Shown: piece by piece, positions 46,061-56,639 of the stretch | How the letters are laid out: the number at the start of each line of letters is the position of its first letter | Numbering within the stretch: the first letter of the stretch is position 1 | NCBI RefSeq assembly: GCF_031143425.1 | Contig: NC_090446.1 | Location: forward strand, 1,026,181,066 to 1,026,245,065 | Source: Pleurodeles waltl | Taxonomy: Eukaryota; Chordata; Amphibia; Caudata; Salamandridae | DNA: 64,000 nucleotides | Direction: 5' to 3' | Notes under the pieces: model-generated | Databases searched by the model: none | What the model saw: only the letters and a program-made list of their open reading frames with translations | What the model was told of the DNA's origin: nothing | Program-made: the position numbers and the translations under genes

Positions 46061-46910
46061 CAACAGGCTGGCGGTCCAAAAAATGGAATTCTGACCCTGG
46101 CGGGAACCGCCAACACAGCCCGCCAACTTAACACTCCGACCGCCGCGGCGGTACAGACAAACAGCGCGGCGGTCACAGCCAACAGGCAGGCGGCAGACAA
46201 TGTACCGCCCACACTATCATAACTCACCAATCCGCCACCTTTTCCAGGGCGGGAGCACCGGCGATAAAAACACGGCGGAAACAGACTACGAACGGGAAAA
46301 CGCTCACCAAAACACACTCCACGAGTACGGAGGACAGCATGGAACCCGAATTAAACATCCTACCTGCTCTCGTCTACCTTCTCATCTACCACGAGTACGA
46401 AGTCCGGCGCAGACGACAACGGTGAGTACTGCACCTACGACACACGGGAGGGGGAGGATGAAAGGTTACGGGCACACACATATGCGACCCCCCCCCCCCC
46501 AATCATGTACTCACCAATGCAGAGCACCAAGTCACAGTGACACCACCCAAACACCCCTGAAAAATGCTAGGACATAATCATATTTGGAATAAATATTTAT
46601 GTACCAAAAAGCTCCAGAAAATTAGCGTACAACCATGAAAGATATCCACAACAAAACAAATGACATACACATCAGTGTATAACTGAAGTACCAAGTCCTG
46701 CACATCCTACGAATTCAGCATGTCCGTGGGCCAAAGTCTTGAGAAACAAGGGCAAAGCCCACACAGGAGACCTGAGTCCTTTGGAGAGAACACTGCAGGG
46801 GCATCAGATGTAAAAACTACAGGCACCTCAGGGGGAAGGGAAGGGGGGGGCACCACAGCCACATGAGTCCACGACGCCAGATCCACGAGGAGCCACCATG
46901 CCCACGGGAC

Positions 46911-47265
46911 CATCCTGGGGAGTGCAAAGCCACAGTCTCTCAATGTCCCTACAGTGGGTGGGCTGCCCACTGGACCATCCTGGGGAGTGCAAAGCCACAG
47001 TCTCTCAATGTCTCTACAGTGGGTGGGCTGCCCACTGGGCCATCCTGGGGAGTGCAAAGCCACAGTCTCTCAAGTCTCTGCAGTGGGTGGATTGCCCACT
47101 GGACCATCCTGGGGAGTGCAAAGCCACAGTCTCTCAATGTCTCTACAGTGGGTGGGCTGCCCACTGGACCATCCTGGGGAGTGCAAAGCCACAGTCTCTC
47201 AATGTCTCTACAGTGGGTGGGCCGCCCACTGGACCATCCTGGGGAGTGCAAAGCCACAGTCCATC
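46911..47265. repeat. Minisatellite 1: about 64-bp units, six copies
   Basis: Units contain CCATCCTGGGGAGTGCAAAG and CTACAGTGGGTGGGCTGCCC. Six units with very low divergence; one is shortened by two or three bases. It lies in the 3' flank of gene B. Confidence 0.9.
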
Positions 47266-47330
47266 AGGTGGATGACAGTCTCCAGTGGTCAAGGAGGAGG
47301 CATGGTGGGCACAGTGAACCATCAACGGTG

Positions 47331-48630
47331 CTTGAGACGGCGGTGCCCTGTTCAGCGGTGCTTGAGACGGCGGGGCCCAGCGGAGCGGTGCTTGAGACGG
47401 CGGGGCCCAGCGGAGCGGTGCTTGAAATGAAGGGCCCAGCGGAGCGGTGCGTGAGAGGAAGGGCCCAGCGGAGCGGTGCTTGAGAGGAAGGGCCCAGCGG
47501 AGCGGTGCTTGACAGGAAGGGCCCAGCGGAGCGGTGCTTGAGACGGCGGGACCCAGCGGAGCGGGGCTTGAGAGGAAGGGCCCAGCGGAGCGGTGCTTGA
47601 GACGGCAGGGCCCAGCGGAGCGGTGCTTGAGAGGAAGGGCCCAGCGGAGCGGTGCTTGACAGGAAGGGCCCAGCGGAGCGGTGCTTGAGACGGCGGGGCC
47701 CAGTGGAGCGGTGCTTGAGAGGAAGGGCCCAGCGGAGCGGTGCTTGAGAGGAAGGGCCCAGCGGAGCGGTGCTTGACAGGAAGGGCCCAGCGGAGCGGTG
47801 CTTGAGACGGCGGGGCCCAGCGGAGCGGTGCTTGAGAGGAAGGGCCCAGCGGAGCGGTGCTTATGACGGCGGGGCCCAGCGGAGCGGTGCTTGAGAAGAA
47901 GGGCCCAGCGGAGCGGTGCTTGACAGGAAGGGCCCAGCGGAGCGGTGCTTGAGACGGCGGGGCCCAGCGGAGCGGTGCTTGAGAGGAAGGGCCCAGCGGA
48001 ACGGTGCTTGAAATGAAGGGCCCAGCGGAGCGGTGCGTGAGAGGAAGGGCCCAGCAGAGCGGTGCTTGAGAGGAAGGGCCCAGCGGAGCGGTGCTTGACA
48101 GGAAGAGCCCAGCGGAGCGGTGCTTGAGAGGAAGGGCCCAGCGGAGCGGTGCTTGACAGGAAGGGCCCAGCGGAGCGGTGCTTGAGACGGCGGGGCCCAG
48201 CGGAGCGGTGCTTGAGAGGAAGGGCCCAGCGGAGCGGTGCTTGAGACGGCGGGGCCCAGCGGAGCGGTGCTTGAGAAGAAGGGCCCAGCGGAGCGGTGCT
48301 TGACAGGAAGGGCCCAGCGGAGCGGTGCTTGAGACGGCGGGGCCCAGCGGAGCGGTGCTTGAGAGGAAGGGCCCAGCGGAGCGGTGCTTGAAATGAAGGG
48401 CCCAGCGGAGCGGTGCGTGAGAGGAAGGGCCCAGCGGAGCGGTGCTTGAGAGGAAGGGCCCAGCGGAGCGGTGCTTGACAGGAAGGGCCCAGCGGAGCGG
48501 TGCTTGAGACGGCGGGGCCCAGCGGAGCGGTGCTTGAGAGGAAGGGCCCAGCGGAGCGGTGCTTGAGAGGAAGGGCCCAGCGGAGCGGTGCTTGACAGGA
48601 AGGGCCCAGCGGAGCGGTGCTTGAGACGGC
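47331..48630. repeat. Minisatellite 2: 29-bp units, about 45 copies
   Basis: The unit is GGGCCCAGCGGAGCGGTGCTT plus a variable GAGAGGAA, GACAGGAA, GAGACGGC or GAAATGAA tail. Variant tails occur in recurring order, showing higher-order duplications of several units. Because 29 is not a multiple of three, all three frames cycle through an 87-base period and remain open on the minus strand for 516 codons. That open frame is a by-product, not a gene. Confidence 0.95.
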
Positions 48631-49165
48631 GGGGCCCTGTTCAGCGGTGCCTATCTCCACGGCGGGGCCCTGTTCAGCGGTGCTCTTCTGCACCGCGGGC
48701 CCTGTTCAGCGGTGCCTATCTCCACAGCGGGGCCCTGTTCAGCGGTGCTCTTCTGCACCGCGGGCCCTGTTCAGCGGTGCCTATCTCCACGGCGGGGCCC
48801 TGTTCAGCGGTGCTCTTCTGCACCGCGGGCCCTGTTCAGCGGTGCCTATCTCCACGGCGGGGCCCTGTTCAGCGGTGCTCTTCTGCACCGCGGGCCCTGT
48901 TCAGCGGTGCCTATCTCCACGGCGGGGCCCTGTTCAGCGGTGCTCTTCTGCACCGCGGGCCCTGTTCAGCGGTGCCTATCTCCACGGCGGGGCCCTGTTC
49001 AGCGGTGCTCTTCTGCACCGCGGGCCCTGTTCAGCGGTGCCTATCTCCACGGCGGGGCCCTGTTCAGCGGTACTCTTCTGCACCGCGGGCCCTGTTCAGC
49101 GGTGCCTATCTCCACGGCGGGGCCCTGTTCAGCGGTACTCTTCTGCACCGCGGGCCCTGTTCAGC
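48631..49165. repeat. Minisatellite 3: 65-bp two-part units, eight copies
   Basis: Each unit has two related halves: GGGCCCTGTTCAGCGGTGCC then TATCTCCACGGCG, and GGGCCCTGTTCAGCGGTGCT then CTTCTGCACCGC. Eight copies differ by single bases. The GGGCCC and AGCGGTGC words are shared with minisatellite 2, so both arrays probably grew from one ancestral sequence. The array ends about 50 bp before the gene B stop codon. Confidence 0.95.
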
Positions 49166-49215
49166 GGTGCTCATCCAGCAGGTCAAGGGAGCCAGACCTG
49201 GCCTGGACTCCCTGT

Positions 49216-51751
49216 TCAGTCGCCCTCGGACCGTGACGTTTCTGGACCCTTCGGGGACGGACTCCTGGCCTCCTTAGTGTCCTCCTTCCCAGCTGGGATG
49301 TGGCATGTGGGGTCCACCTTCTCCGCGCTCCTGCTGCCCTTCCGCTCCTTTGATGGGGCTCTCGGGCCCTTGCCTCCCCCAGATGGTGTGGGTAGTGAAG
49401 TGGCCGCACATTGCTCCTTGGGGGCAGCCCTGTCGGTCCTCGCACGGCGGTCCTTGGTTTTGCGGGTCCTCTTGCCGGGGGGGGGGCTGGACGTGTCCTT
49501 GCTGCTGATCGATGTGTCACTGCTGGCAAAGGGTGGGCTCCAGAACCCAGGCACAACAGTGACACCCGAAGCTGGGCTGGTGGTGGCTGCGGTGCTCTTG
49601 GGACTCTTTGAAGATGGATGGGGGAGGTCATCAGGGGGAAAGAGGTTAAGGTTAGCCAGGAAACGTTTTTTAGGGCCAAGGTAAACGGTAGGAGAAGTGG
49701 AGATGGAAGTGGAGGTAGAGGAGGTGGTTGTAGGAGAGTCAGGTGTGCTGTCATTGGGTGAAGGTGCTGGTGCTGTAGGCTGTCGTGAGGTGGATGGCTG
49801 TTGGGTGGGTGGCTGCCTGCGTTTGTGTGTCTTGGAAGAGGGGGTGACAGACACAGTGGGAGAGGACACAGGGGACGTGTACATGGCAGTGGGGGTGGTG
49901 ACTGCACGAGTGTGGACTGTACTGGAGGGTGAGGTGGTGATGGAAGCACTGGCTGATGTTGGGGTGCATGCAGGTGTGAGTGTAGACGTCACAGGGAGGG
50001 AGGAGGGAGACGAGGAGGAGGGGGACACAGGGGTGGCAGTGGCTGTTGGCATGTCTGAATCTGGGTGTTGCTCGGGTGAGTGTTTGCGGGATCTGTGGTG
50101 CTTGTGTTTGGATGAGCTGCTCTTGGGTGTTGAGGTGTGTGCAGGCTGGTCTGATGGTGTGGATGGGATAGGCTGAGGAACAGGAGACAGAGACAGGCTG
50201 GAGGCAGTCAGAAGAGGGAGGCTGGAAACAGGGACAATGGCTGCCGTCAGTGCTGAGGCCAGAGCAGTGAACGCTCGTTGATGGGCAGCCTGACCCGAAT
50301 GAATGCCCTCCAGGTACGCATTGCTCTGTTGCACCTCCCTTTGCACACCCTGGATGGCATTCAGAAGGGTCGTCTGCCCAACAATGAGCGTCCTTACCAG
50401 GTCAATGAGCTCCGCACTGAGGGCAGCAGGGGCAACAGGGGCAGGGGCTGAGGTGCCTGGGGCGAAGGAGACGCGCGCCTTCCTGGGCGAACCGGCACGG
50501 AGCGAAGACTGAGGGGCTGCTGGGAGGGCGGGGCTGGTGCGCTGGGTGGCGGCTGTACCTGTAGAGGCGGGGGGCACGGATGTTGCCGCCACCCCTAGGG
50601 AGCTCCCATCCGAGGACGTGTCGCTTTCGCTGCTCTCACCAGCGGTCCCCGTCGTGGTGCTCCCCTCGCCCTCCGGATCACTGGTGCCCTCGGTGTCTGT
50701 TCCTGGGCCCACCGGGGCCTTGTGTCCTGCAGCTCCCTCGTGCTCCGATGCCATATCTCCTCCGCCTGATGATGCTAATGCACACATGCACAAGAAGATA
50801 AAGAGAAAGGGTGGGGGGAGAAAAAAGAAGACCAGGTTGAGTGCATGCAATGTCAACACCGTTGGCGGAGAGGACAGACACAGGTGCCTAATGCACTAAG
50901 CCGCGCATTCGGGGTACACTACTCAGTACTACTGACTAAGACAACAGGCCAAGAGACGTCAAACGCGCACATGGGAGATGCTGGACCTTCAATGGCTGTA
51001 CTTGTCACCCTACAGAGGTGGGGGCCGGGGGCACAGGGCCATGCCTAAGGGAGAGGACTACACTACAGAAAGCGCCCTGGCCTAATGTCACCCACAGCCC
51101 TCCTCCCCCACCCAGACGCCTCCACTGCGCAGAAAGATAGGAGAATGTGCTGATACTCACCCCCTTGTGTCTGCTGTGATGTCTTAAAGCGCCCATCCAA
51201 TTCAGGGTAGGCCACCGCCAGGATCCGGGACATCAGGGGGGTCATGGTGCGACTGGCACCCCTCCTAGGTTGGGAGGCCATCCCCAGCAGTGTTTCTGCG
51301 GTCTTCCTTGTTCCGCGGCGGATGTCCTCCCACCTCTTGCGGCAGTGGGTGCCCCGTCTGTTGTGGACCCCCAAGGTCCGGACTTCCTTGGCGATGGCAC
51401 GCCAAATATCGATCTTCTGATGGGCGCTGACCTATTAGACATGTACAGGGTGGAAAGGAGGAAATCATCAATGGCCTGCATGTTAGATGTAATTGCCCCC
51501 CCCCACCCACTTTGCCATATGGCACATGCTCTCATCTGTCGGGCGTTGCACTCCTCATTCGCCCCCCACCCCACCAACTTACATCCACCCCAATCCACAC
51601 AGGCATAGCCCATTCCATTAGCACCCGGTGTACTCACTTGTTGGTCTGGAGGACCGTAGAGTAGCGCATACTGGGGGAGGACCCCATCCACGAGCTTGTC
51701 CAACTCTTCAGACGTGAAGGCAGGGGCCCTTTCCCCAGTCGCAGGAGCCAT
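49216..51751 (-). CDS. Harbinger gene B: second Myb-like protein (three exons, 647 residues)
   Basis: Exons on the minus strand are 51751-51638, 51431-51161 and 50774-49216. They join in phase (114 + 271 + 1559 = 1944 bases) with consensus sites CAA/GTGAGT, CTAATAG/GTC, GGGG/GTGAGT and GCATTAG/CA. Residues 9-105 form a Myb/SANT-like DNA-binding domain (RAPAFTSEELDKLVDGV, KIDIWRAIAKEVRTLGV, HCRKRWEDIRRGTRK). A conserved RILAVAYPELDGRF motif follows. Exon 3 gives an acidic/serine segment, a helical block (AELIDLVRTLIVGQTTLLNA, QQSNAYLEGI), a long Ser/Thr/Pro-rich low-complexity region, and a basic C-terminus. It probably binds element termini or helps the transposase (inference from the known Myb-like partner of Harbinger). 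It differs clearly from gene A. Related copies lie at 20594-22900 and 31137-37044. Confidence 0.8.
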
Positions 51752-52236
51752 TGTATCTTCCAGACCGAGGTCACAGCAGCACTTGCAGTATAGGTCCTCT
51801 CCTGTGGATGATCAGGTCTCGAGTGATTAAGCAGATAGAAAATGGCGGTCACGTCCGCGGCGGTGCGTACCGCGGCGGTGCGTACCGCGACCGCCGGCGC
51901 ACTTCGTTATTGGCTCCTGAAACCCATAGGCTTCAATGTTAACGACTGCGGCTTTGCGCCGCGGTCTTCGACCGCCTACCGCCACGGTGTGCCCCGCCAG
52001 CGCAGTGACCTCACATCCCATTGTCCCACTTCACAGGTCAGGCAGCCGCCATTTCAAGGGCCCACATGGCTTAATTTTGACTGCGACACACAGGCCTAGG
52101 CCTTGCATTGCCACACATACACGCCTTTCAACCCATTGCCATTCTTTAACTGTGCAAGCTGTCTGTACGTACCTGTGGTTTGGCTGACTCTGTGCTCCAT
52201 GTTGTCCTTCCTAGGCACCGTCCGCTGGGACTTGGG

Positions 52237-53250
52237 ATGAGAAGGAGGAATCCTCGCGTGTACCGACCGCTGGTGGACCTGTCTACAATGGAAGAACGCC
52301 ATATAATCCTTCGATACCGACTTGACCGTGCCACTATCCATGAACTGTGTGCCCAGCTGGAGCCAGCCCTGATGTCCCCCATCCGCCAACCCACAGGGAT
52401 TCCCCCTCTGGTGCAGGTTTTGTCAGTCCTCCATTTTTTGGCCAGTGGGTCATTCCAGACCACAGTGGCCATGTCATCTGGAATGTCTCAGCCTATGTTT
52501 TCTAAGATTTTGAGCAGAGTGTTGTCTGCCCTGATGAAACTCATGCGGAGCTACATCATTTTCCCCGAGGAGGGTGACTTGCCCACAGTGAAGGGTGATT
52601 TCTATGCCCTTGGACATATCCCCAACATCATTGGTGCCATTGATGGGACCCATGTGGCTTTGGTACCCCCAAAAGACGATGAGCAGGTGTACCGAAACAG
52701 AAAGAATTATCATTCGATGAATGTCCAGGTGGTCTGTTTGGCTGACCAGTACATCTCCCATGTAAATGCCAAGTTCCCAGGGTCAGTGCATGACGCGTAT
52801 GTGATGCGAAATAGCAGCATCCCCTATGTGATGGAGCAGCTACAGAGACAACGTGTGTGGCTAATTGGTGACTCTGGTTACCCCAACCTGCCGTGGCTAC
52901 TGACCCCAGTAAGGAATCCCCGGACAAGGGCAGAGGAACGCTACAATGAGGCCCATGGGCGTACAAGGAGGGTGATTGAGCGAACCTTTGGCCTCCTGAA
53001 GGCCAGGTTTAGGTGCCTGCATATGACTGGTGGATCCCTAATGTACTCACCAAAGAAGGTGTGCCATATCATCGTGGCGTGCTATATGCTTCACAACCTG
53101 GCTTTGCGACGCCAGGTGCCTTTCCTGCAGGAGGATGGTCCAGATGGTGGTGTTGTAGAAGCCGTGGAGCCTGTGGAGAGTGAAGAGGAGGAAGACTCTG
53201 AGGACGACACAGACAATAGGGACAGAGTGATACAACAGTATTTCCAGTAA
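52237..53250 (+). CDS. HARBI1-like: Harbinger DDE transposase, HARBI1-like (intact)
   Basis: 337 residues without interruption, the usual length for this family. An N-terminal helix-turn-helix region (about residues 25-100, YRLDRATIHELCAQLEP through MSQPMFSKILSRV) precedes the nuclease core. Catalytic residues are visible as D136 in GAIDGTHV, D212 in LIGDSGYP and E248 in RRVIERTFGLLK, a complete DDE triad. The tail is acidic (ESEEEEDSEDDTDNRD). I chose ATG 52237 (MRRRNPRVYRP) because related proteins begin there. ATG 52180 in the same frame would add 19 residues, and a CCTAG acceptor-like site at about 52214 leaves room for an upstream exon. It cuts and rejoins element ends at 3-bp targets, normally needing a Myb-like partner for nuclear import. 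It is convergent with gene A. Confidence 0.93.
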   Translation: MRRRNPRVYRPLVDLSTMEERHIILRYRLDRATIHELCAQLEPALMSPIRQPTGIPPLVQVLSVLHFLASGSFQTTVAMSSGMSQPMFSKILSRVLSALMKLMRSYIIFPEEGDLPTVKGDFYALGHIPNIIGAIDGTHVALVPPKDDEQVYRNRKNYHSMNVQVVCLADQYISHVNAKFPGSVHDAYVMRNSSIPYVMEQLQRQRVWLIGDSGYPNLPWLLTPVRNPRTRAEERYNEAHGRTRRVIERTFGLLKARFRCLHMTGGSLMYSPKKVCHIIVACYMLHNLALRRQVPFLQEDGPDGGVVEAVEPVESEEEEDSEDDTDNRDRVIQQYFQ

Positions 53251-53538
53251 CACCCAGGTAAGAATCACCCACGCCATTTCACAATTGCTTCTAGCCTCCT
53301 GCATCTATACTTTCTGTAGTTCCCCACAGATGTTTTTTATTAATTTATGCCTTTCCCTTCCCTTCTCAGTGCTGTCTGACTCAGTACCTGACTTCTGCTT
53401 GGTTCGCCCATGAAATACAGCATATTGACATTGGTATGTTGTCATGACTAATTGACAGAACAGAAATTGAACAGTAATATGTTATCCCTTTGTTAATAAT
53501 ACAGCATGACTCAAAACAGGTTTGTGTGCAAAATGTGA

Positions 53539-53544
53539 TTTATT
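53539..53544 (-). terminator. Polyadenylation signal AATAAA for gene A
   Basis: Minus-strand AATAAA lies about 215 bp beyond the gene A stop codon, in the 500-bp gap between the convergent gene A and transposase genes. A usual distance for a 3' untranslated region. Confidence 0.45.
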
Positions 53545-53757
53545 TACAGTGCTAGATACCGGTACATGTGATTCTAAGGGTGATGGGTGGATGTGGAGGA
53601 ATATCCATGGCAGAGTCCAGTTCTCAGTCTCACAGGTGCATTGTTCTTTTGCCTGTGGAAGGATGGAGCATAGGCAGTTCATGGTTGGACAGGGTGTCAA
53701 TGTGGGACAGTGGGAAGACTTGAGGGGGTATGTCCTGCTGGCGGGGGTCTTGACATC

Positions 53758-55265
53758 CTACTCTGTCTTTTTCTTTGGTCTCAGGCTCCTCTTACGGGGT
53801 GGTTGTTCTTCAGCAGGAGGTGGGGTTCTGGGGGGCTGTCGAGGTGTTGGGACCTCCTGTCCACTTGCGCCGGCGGAGGTGGTAGGCTGTTCCTGGTCCG
53901 GCCTAGTGACAGGGGCCCTGTGTGGTGCACCATGGTCCCGCAACGCGTCCTCTATCCTGTGGAGGGCCAGGACGATGGTCCCCATTGCGGTCCCGATGAT
54001 TCTCAGCTCCTCCCTGAACCCCATGTAGCGTTCTTCCTGCTGTGCCTGGATCTCAGTGAACCTGGCCAGTACCGTCGCCATAGTTTCTTGGGAGTGGTGG
54101 TATGCCCCCATGATGGTGGTGAGGGCCTCTTGGAGAGTGGGTTCCCTGGGCCTCTCCTCCCCCCCCTGTCGCACAGCAGCCCTCCGAGCTGCCCGGTTTC
54201 CCCCGGCCTCTGTCCCCTGGCCGGTGTGCCCGCTCCCACTGCCCCCAGGTCCCTGTTGTTGTTGGGGTGTCGGGTTAGCCTGGGTGCCCTGTAGTGGCAG
54301 ACACACCGCTGATTGAGCTGTCCTAGAGACAGAGGCATGGGCCCGCTGGGTGGGAGCTGTGCTGGTGTCGGCAGAGGGGGTCGGGTCTGGTGTGGCCTGT
54401 GTCTGGGTGAGGGGAACCGACTGCCCAGAGGTCCCCGATGGTCCGGGCTGGTCATCAGGTTCACTGTCGACAGAGCTGCTATCCTCAGTGTGGGCCTGTT
54501 CCGGTGGTGGGATGGACACTTCTGGACCCTCCTGGCTGGTGTGTTGTCGTTCGGGTCCTGCATGGGGTAAGAGAGTTTGGTTATTGTTTCTGTGTGTGCA
54601 ATAGCATGCGTGTTGTGGGTGCCCTTGTCCCCCAGTGCAGGCATTCCCTGGAGGGAGGTGTTGTGAGGGTATTTAGTGGGGGGGAGGGGTTAGTGCAGTG
54701 GTCATGCTTAGGTGATGGGTGCCCATGGTTTGTGTTGGCATGCAGGAGTTGGTGTTGGGATGGGTGGGTTGTGCTGGTGAGACATTGTCAGGAAGGATGT
54801 GTGCTGGGGGGTTGGGGGTGAGGGTGGGGGTGTGGGTTGGCATGCTGGTGGGGTGTGGGGGATATAGTAGTTGAGATGGGACTTACCAGAGTCCATTCCT
54901 CCGGCTACTCCTGCGAGGCCCTGAGGATGCAGGATGGTCAAGACCTCTTGCTCCCACGATGTAAATTCGGGAGGGGTGGGTGGGGGTCCGCCGCCAGTCT
55001 TCTGGACCGCGATGTTGTGCCTGGAGACCATCGATCGGACCTTCCCCCGTAGGTCGTTCCATCTTTTGCGGATGTCCTCCCTATTCCTGGGATGCTGTCC
55101 CACCGCGTTGACCCTGTCCACGATCCGCTGCCATAGCTCCGCCTTCCTGGCTATACTGGTGTGCTGCACCTGCGAGCCGAAGAGCTGGGGTTCCACTCTT
55201 AGGATTTCCTCCACCATGACCCGGAGTTCTTGGTCCGAAAATCGTGGATGCCTTTGGGGTGCCAT
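53758..55265 (-). CDS. Harbinger gene A: Myb/SANT-like protein (two exons, 392 residues)
   Basis: Exon 1 (55265-54887) and exon 2 (54557-53758) join in phase (379 + 800 = 1179 bases) using CTCTG/GTAAGT and CATGCAG/GACCC. Residues 7-85 are a Myb/SANT-like DNA-binding domain of the kind found in NAIF1 and Harbinger Myb-like proteins (PRFSDQELRVMVEEILRVEP, LWQRIVDRVNAVGQHPR, DIRKRWNDLRGKVRSM). A conserved WEQEVLTILHPQGLAGVAGG segment ends exon 1. Exon 2 is Pro/Ser/Gln-rich, then has a helical stretch (LQEALTTIMGAYHHSQETMA through IVLALHRIEDALRDHG) suited to dimer or partner contact. It ends in a basic tail (PPRKRSLRPKKKTE), a likely nuclear localisation signal. Its decayed homologue lies at 19161-20590. 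Known function of the family is terminus binding and transposase import; which partner acts here is inference. Confidence 0.85.
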
Positions 55266-55832
55266 GGGGTGGTGTGGGTGAGGTGTGGGGTGGTGTATGT
55301 GATGAGGAGTGTGTTGGTGAGTGGTGCTTTTTGCTACTATGTGGTGTGTGTGATGGTGTAGTGTGCCTCAGTGTGTCTTGCTTTGGATTGTCTGCTGTGT
55401 CTCTCTCTCCTTCTCTCAGTAATTGGGGTCGCAGGGGTTTGTGGGTGATGTGGGTGTGTGTTTTATAGTTGGTTGATTGTGTGGGAGTGGTGTGTGTATG
55501 CGTATCAGGTGTGTGTTTTTCAAATTGTCCAATGTGGCTGTGTTTTGGTGATGTGTGTGTATTCTGACCGCGGCGGTGTGTAGCGCCAATGGAATACCGC
55601 GTTTGAATGACCGCCGTGTGGATTCGTGGGTCGTAATGGCATGGGCGTATTTCTGTTGGCGTGACGGTGGAGGTTTGGTCATCTCCAGTTTATCGCTGCC
55701 CGCCGATGTGGCGGGCTGCAGTGGAGGACGGATTTTTGGAGGTTTGGCCGTTGTGGGTCAGAATGACCGTGGCGGTTGACTGCGGCCGCGGCGGTGTTAT
55801 GGCGGTCTTCTGACCGGCGGTAAGGGCATTTT

Positions 55833-55856
55833 ACCGCCGAGGTCAGAATCACCCCC
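55833..55856. repeat. Right terminal inverted repeat of Harbinger copy 2
   Basis: It ends CGAGGTCAGAATCACCCCC, the inverse of the left end. Upstream GGCGGT/ACCGCC words form a short subterminal hairpin (ACCGGCGGTAAGGGCATTTT and TTACCGCCG). Confidence 0.85.
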
Positions 55857-56639
55857 TATATCCGCAATATAGGTCCAATGCATTGAAAATATTTTGATCA
55901 TCCATTTACATTTTTTAAATCATTTTACTTAGTAACTTCCCAGTATTACATTAGTACAACATACGTAGGGTCCAAATCACATGGCAATGAAACATCAGGC
56001 ATACATTTACGAGAGTATCAACATAATGTTGATAATACAATGGTCAGGTTCAGATCCAACACAGGGTATGGTCATAGTAACATCAGTCAGGCGGGAATGA
56101 GTCCTGAACATGGGCAATCAGCTGCCACCTGCAGCAAACAAACAGGTAAGTCAGTGTAGAAGAATCAAAGCCATTAAACTCCTTGCTGGGTGCCAGAGTT
56201 CCTTGGTCCAAATCAGCAGATGCGGCCCCAGGGAATTTATCTATATCGCCAGACAGAGACACCATTCGACATCAGCTCTGGAACAGCTCAGTCAAACTCC
56301 CCACTATGAAGCAGCAAATATGATCTGAGAGAACTCTGTAGTGTCTTCCCTAGACACGGAGCATGCAAATAGGTTAAGCCAAACACAGGAGCTGTGGTTG
56401 AGCATGCACACACACTGCGTATTACGCCATACTTCACAGAATCACACCCTGACACCTCCACTGCAGATTACGTAGTTCCTGTTCAGAGCCAGTTGAGAAC
56501 CATAACGGTTCTAATGCATATAGCATCAATATGCTACAGACTCTAAATATCCTGAAGCAGAGATGCCTCCAGAAGTAGGTCCGCATGAAGTACTAACTGT
56601 TCTCAGCAATATACTGAATCATGTAGCTAGTGCTTAAAT
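55857..56639 (-). mobile_element. LTR-like segment related to 5460-6210
   Basis: It shares with 6020-6160 the ordered landmarks TTAAGCCAAACACAG, ATTACGCCAT, ACACCTCCA, ATTACGTA and GTTCAGAGCC in the same orientation, at substantial divergence. No coding region is attached. The Harbinger element at 46011-55856 inserted beside or into it. Confidence 0.45.

Larger units (their letters stand above)
46011..55856. mobile_element. Three-gene PIF/Harbinger transposon, copy 2, near complete
   Basis: The left end GGGGGTGATTCTAACCCTGG and the right end CGAGGTCAGAATCACCCCC are inverted repeats, and both flanks read TAT, a possible 3-bp target duplication (Harbinger elements use 3-bp targets). Inside are an intact DDE transposase (52237-53250, plus) and two Myb/SANT-like genes on the minus strand: gene A (53758-55265) and gene B (49216-51751). 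Both splice to uninterrupted frames. Three minisatellite arrays fill 46911-49165 between gene B and the left end. A two-gene element (transposase and one Myb-like protein) is the norm in vertebrate Harbingers. This one is potentially complete, but activity cannot be judged from sequence. Confidence 0.9.

Noticed and set aside
46911..49165. CRISPR-like regular repeats
   Set aside because: The repeats are contiguous, without unique spacers, in a vertebrate transposon. They are minisatellites.
48617..49684. 355-codon plus-strand open frame
   Set aside because: It is produced by the 65-bp array and then by the antisense of gene B exon 3. The period and repeated residues follow the DNA repeat, and gene B on the other strand explains the rest.
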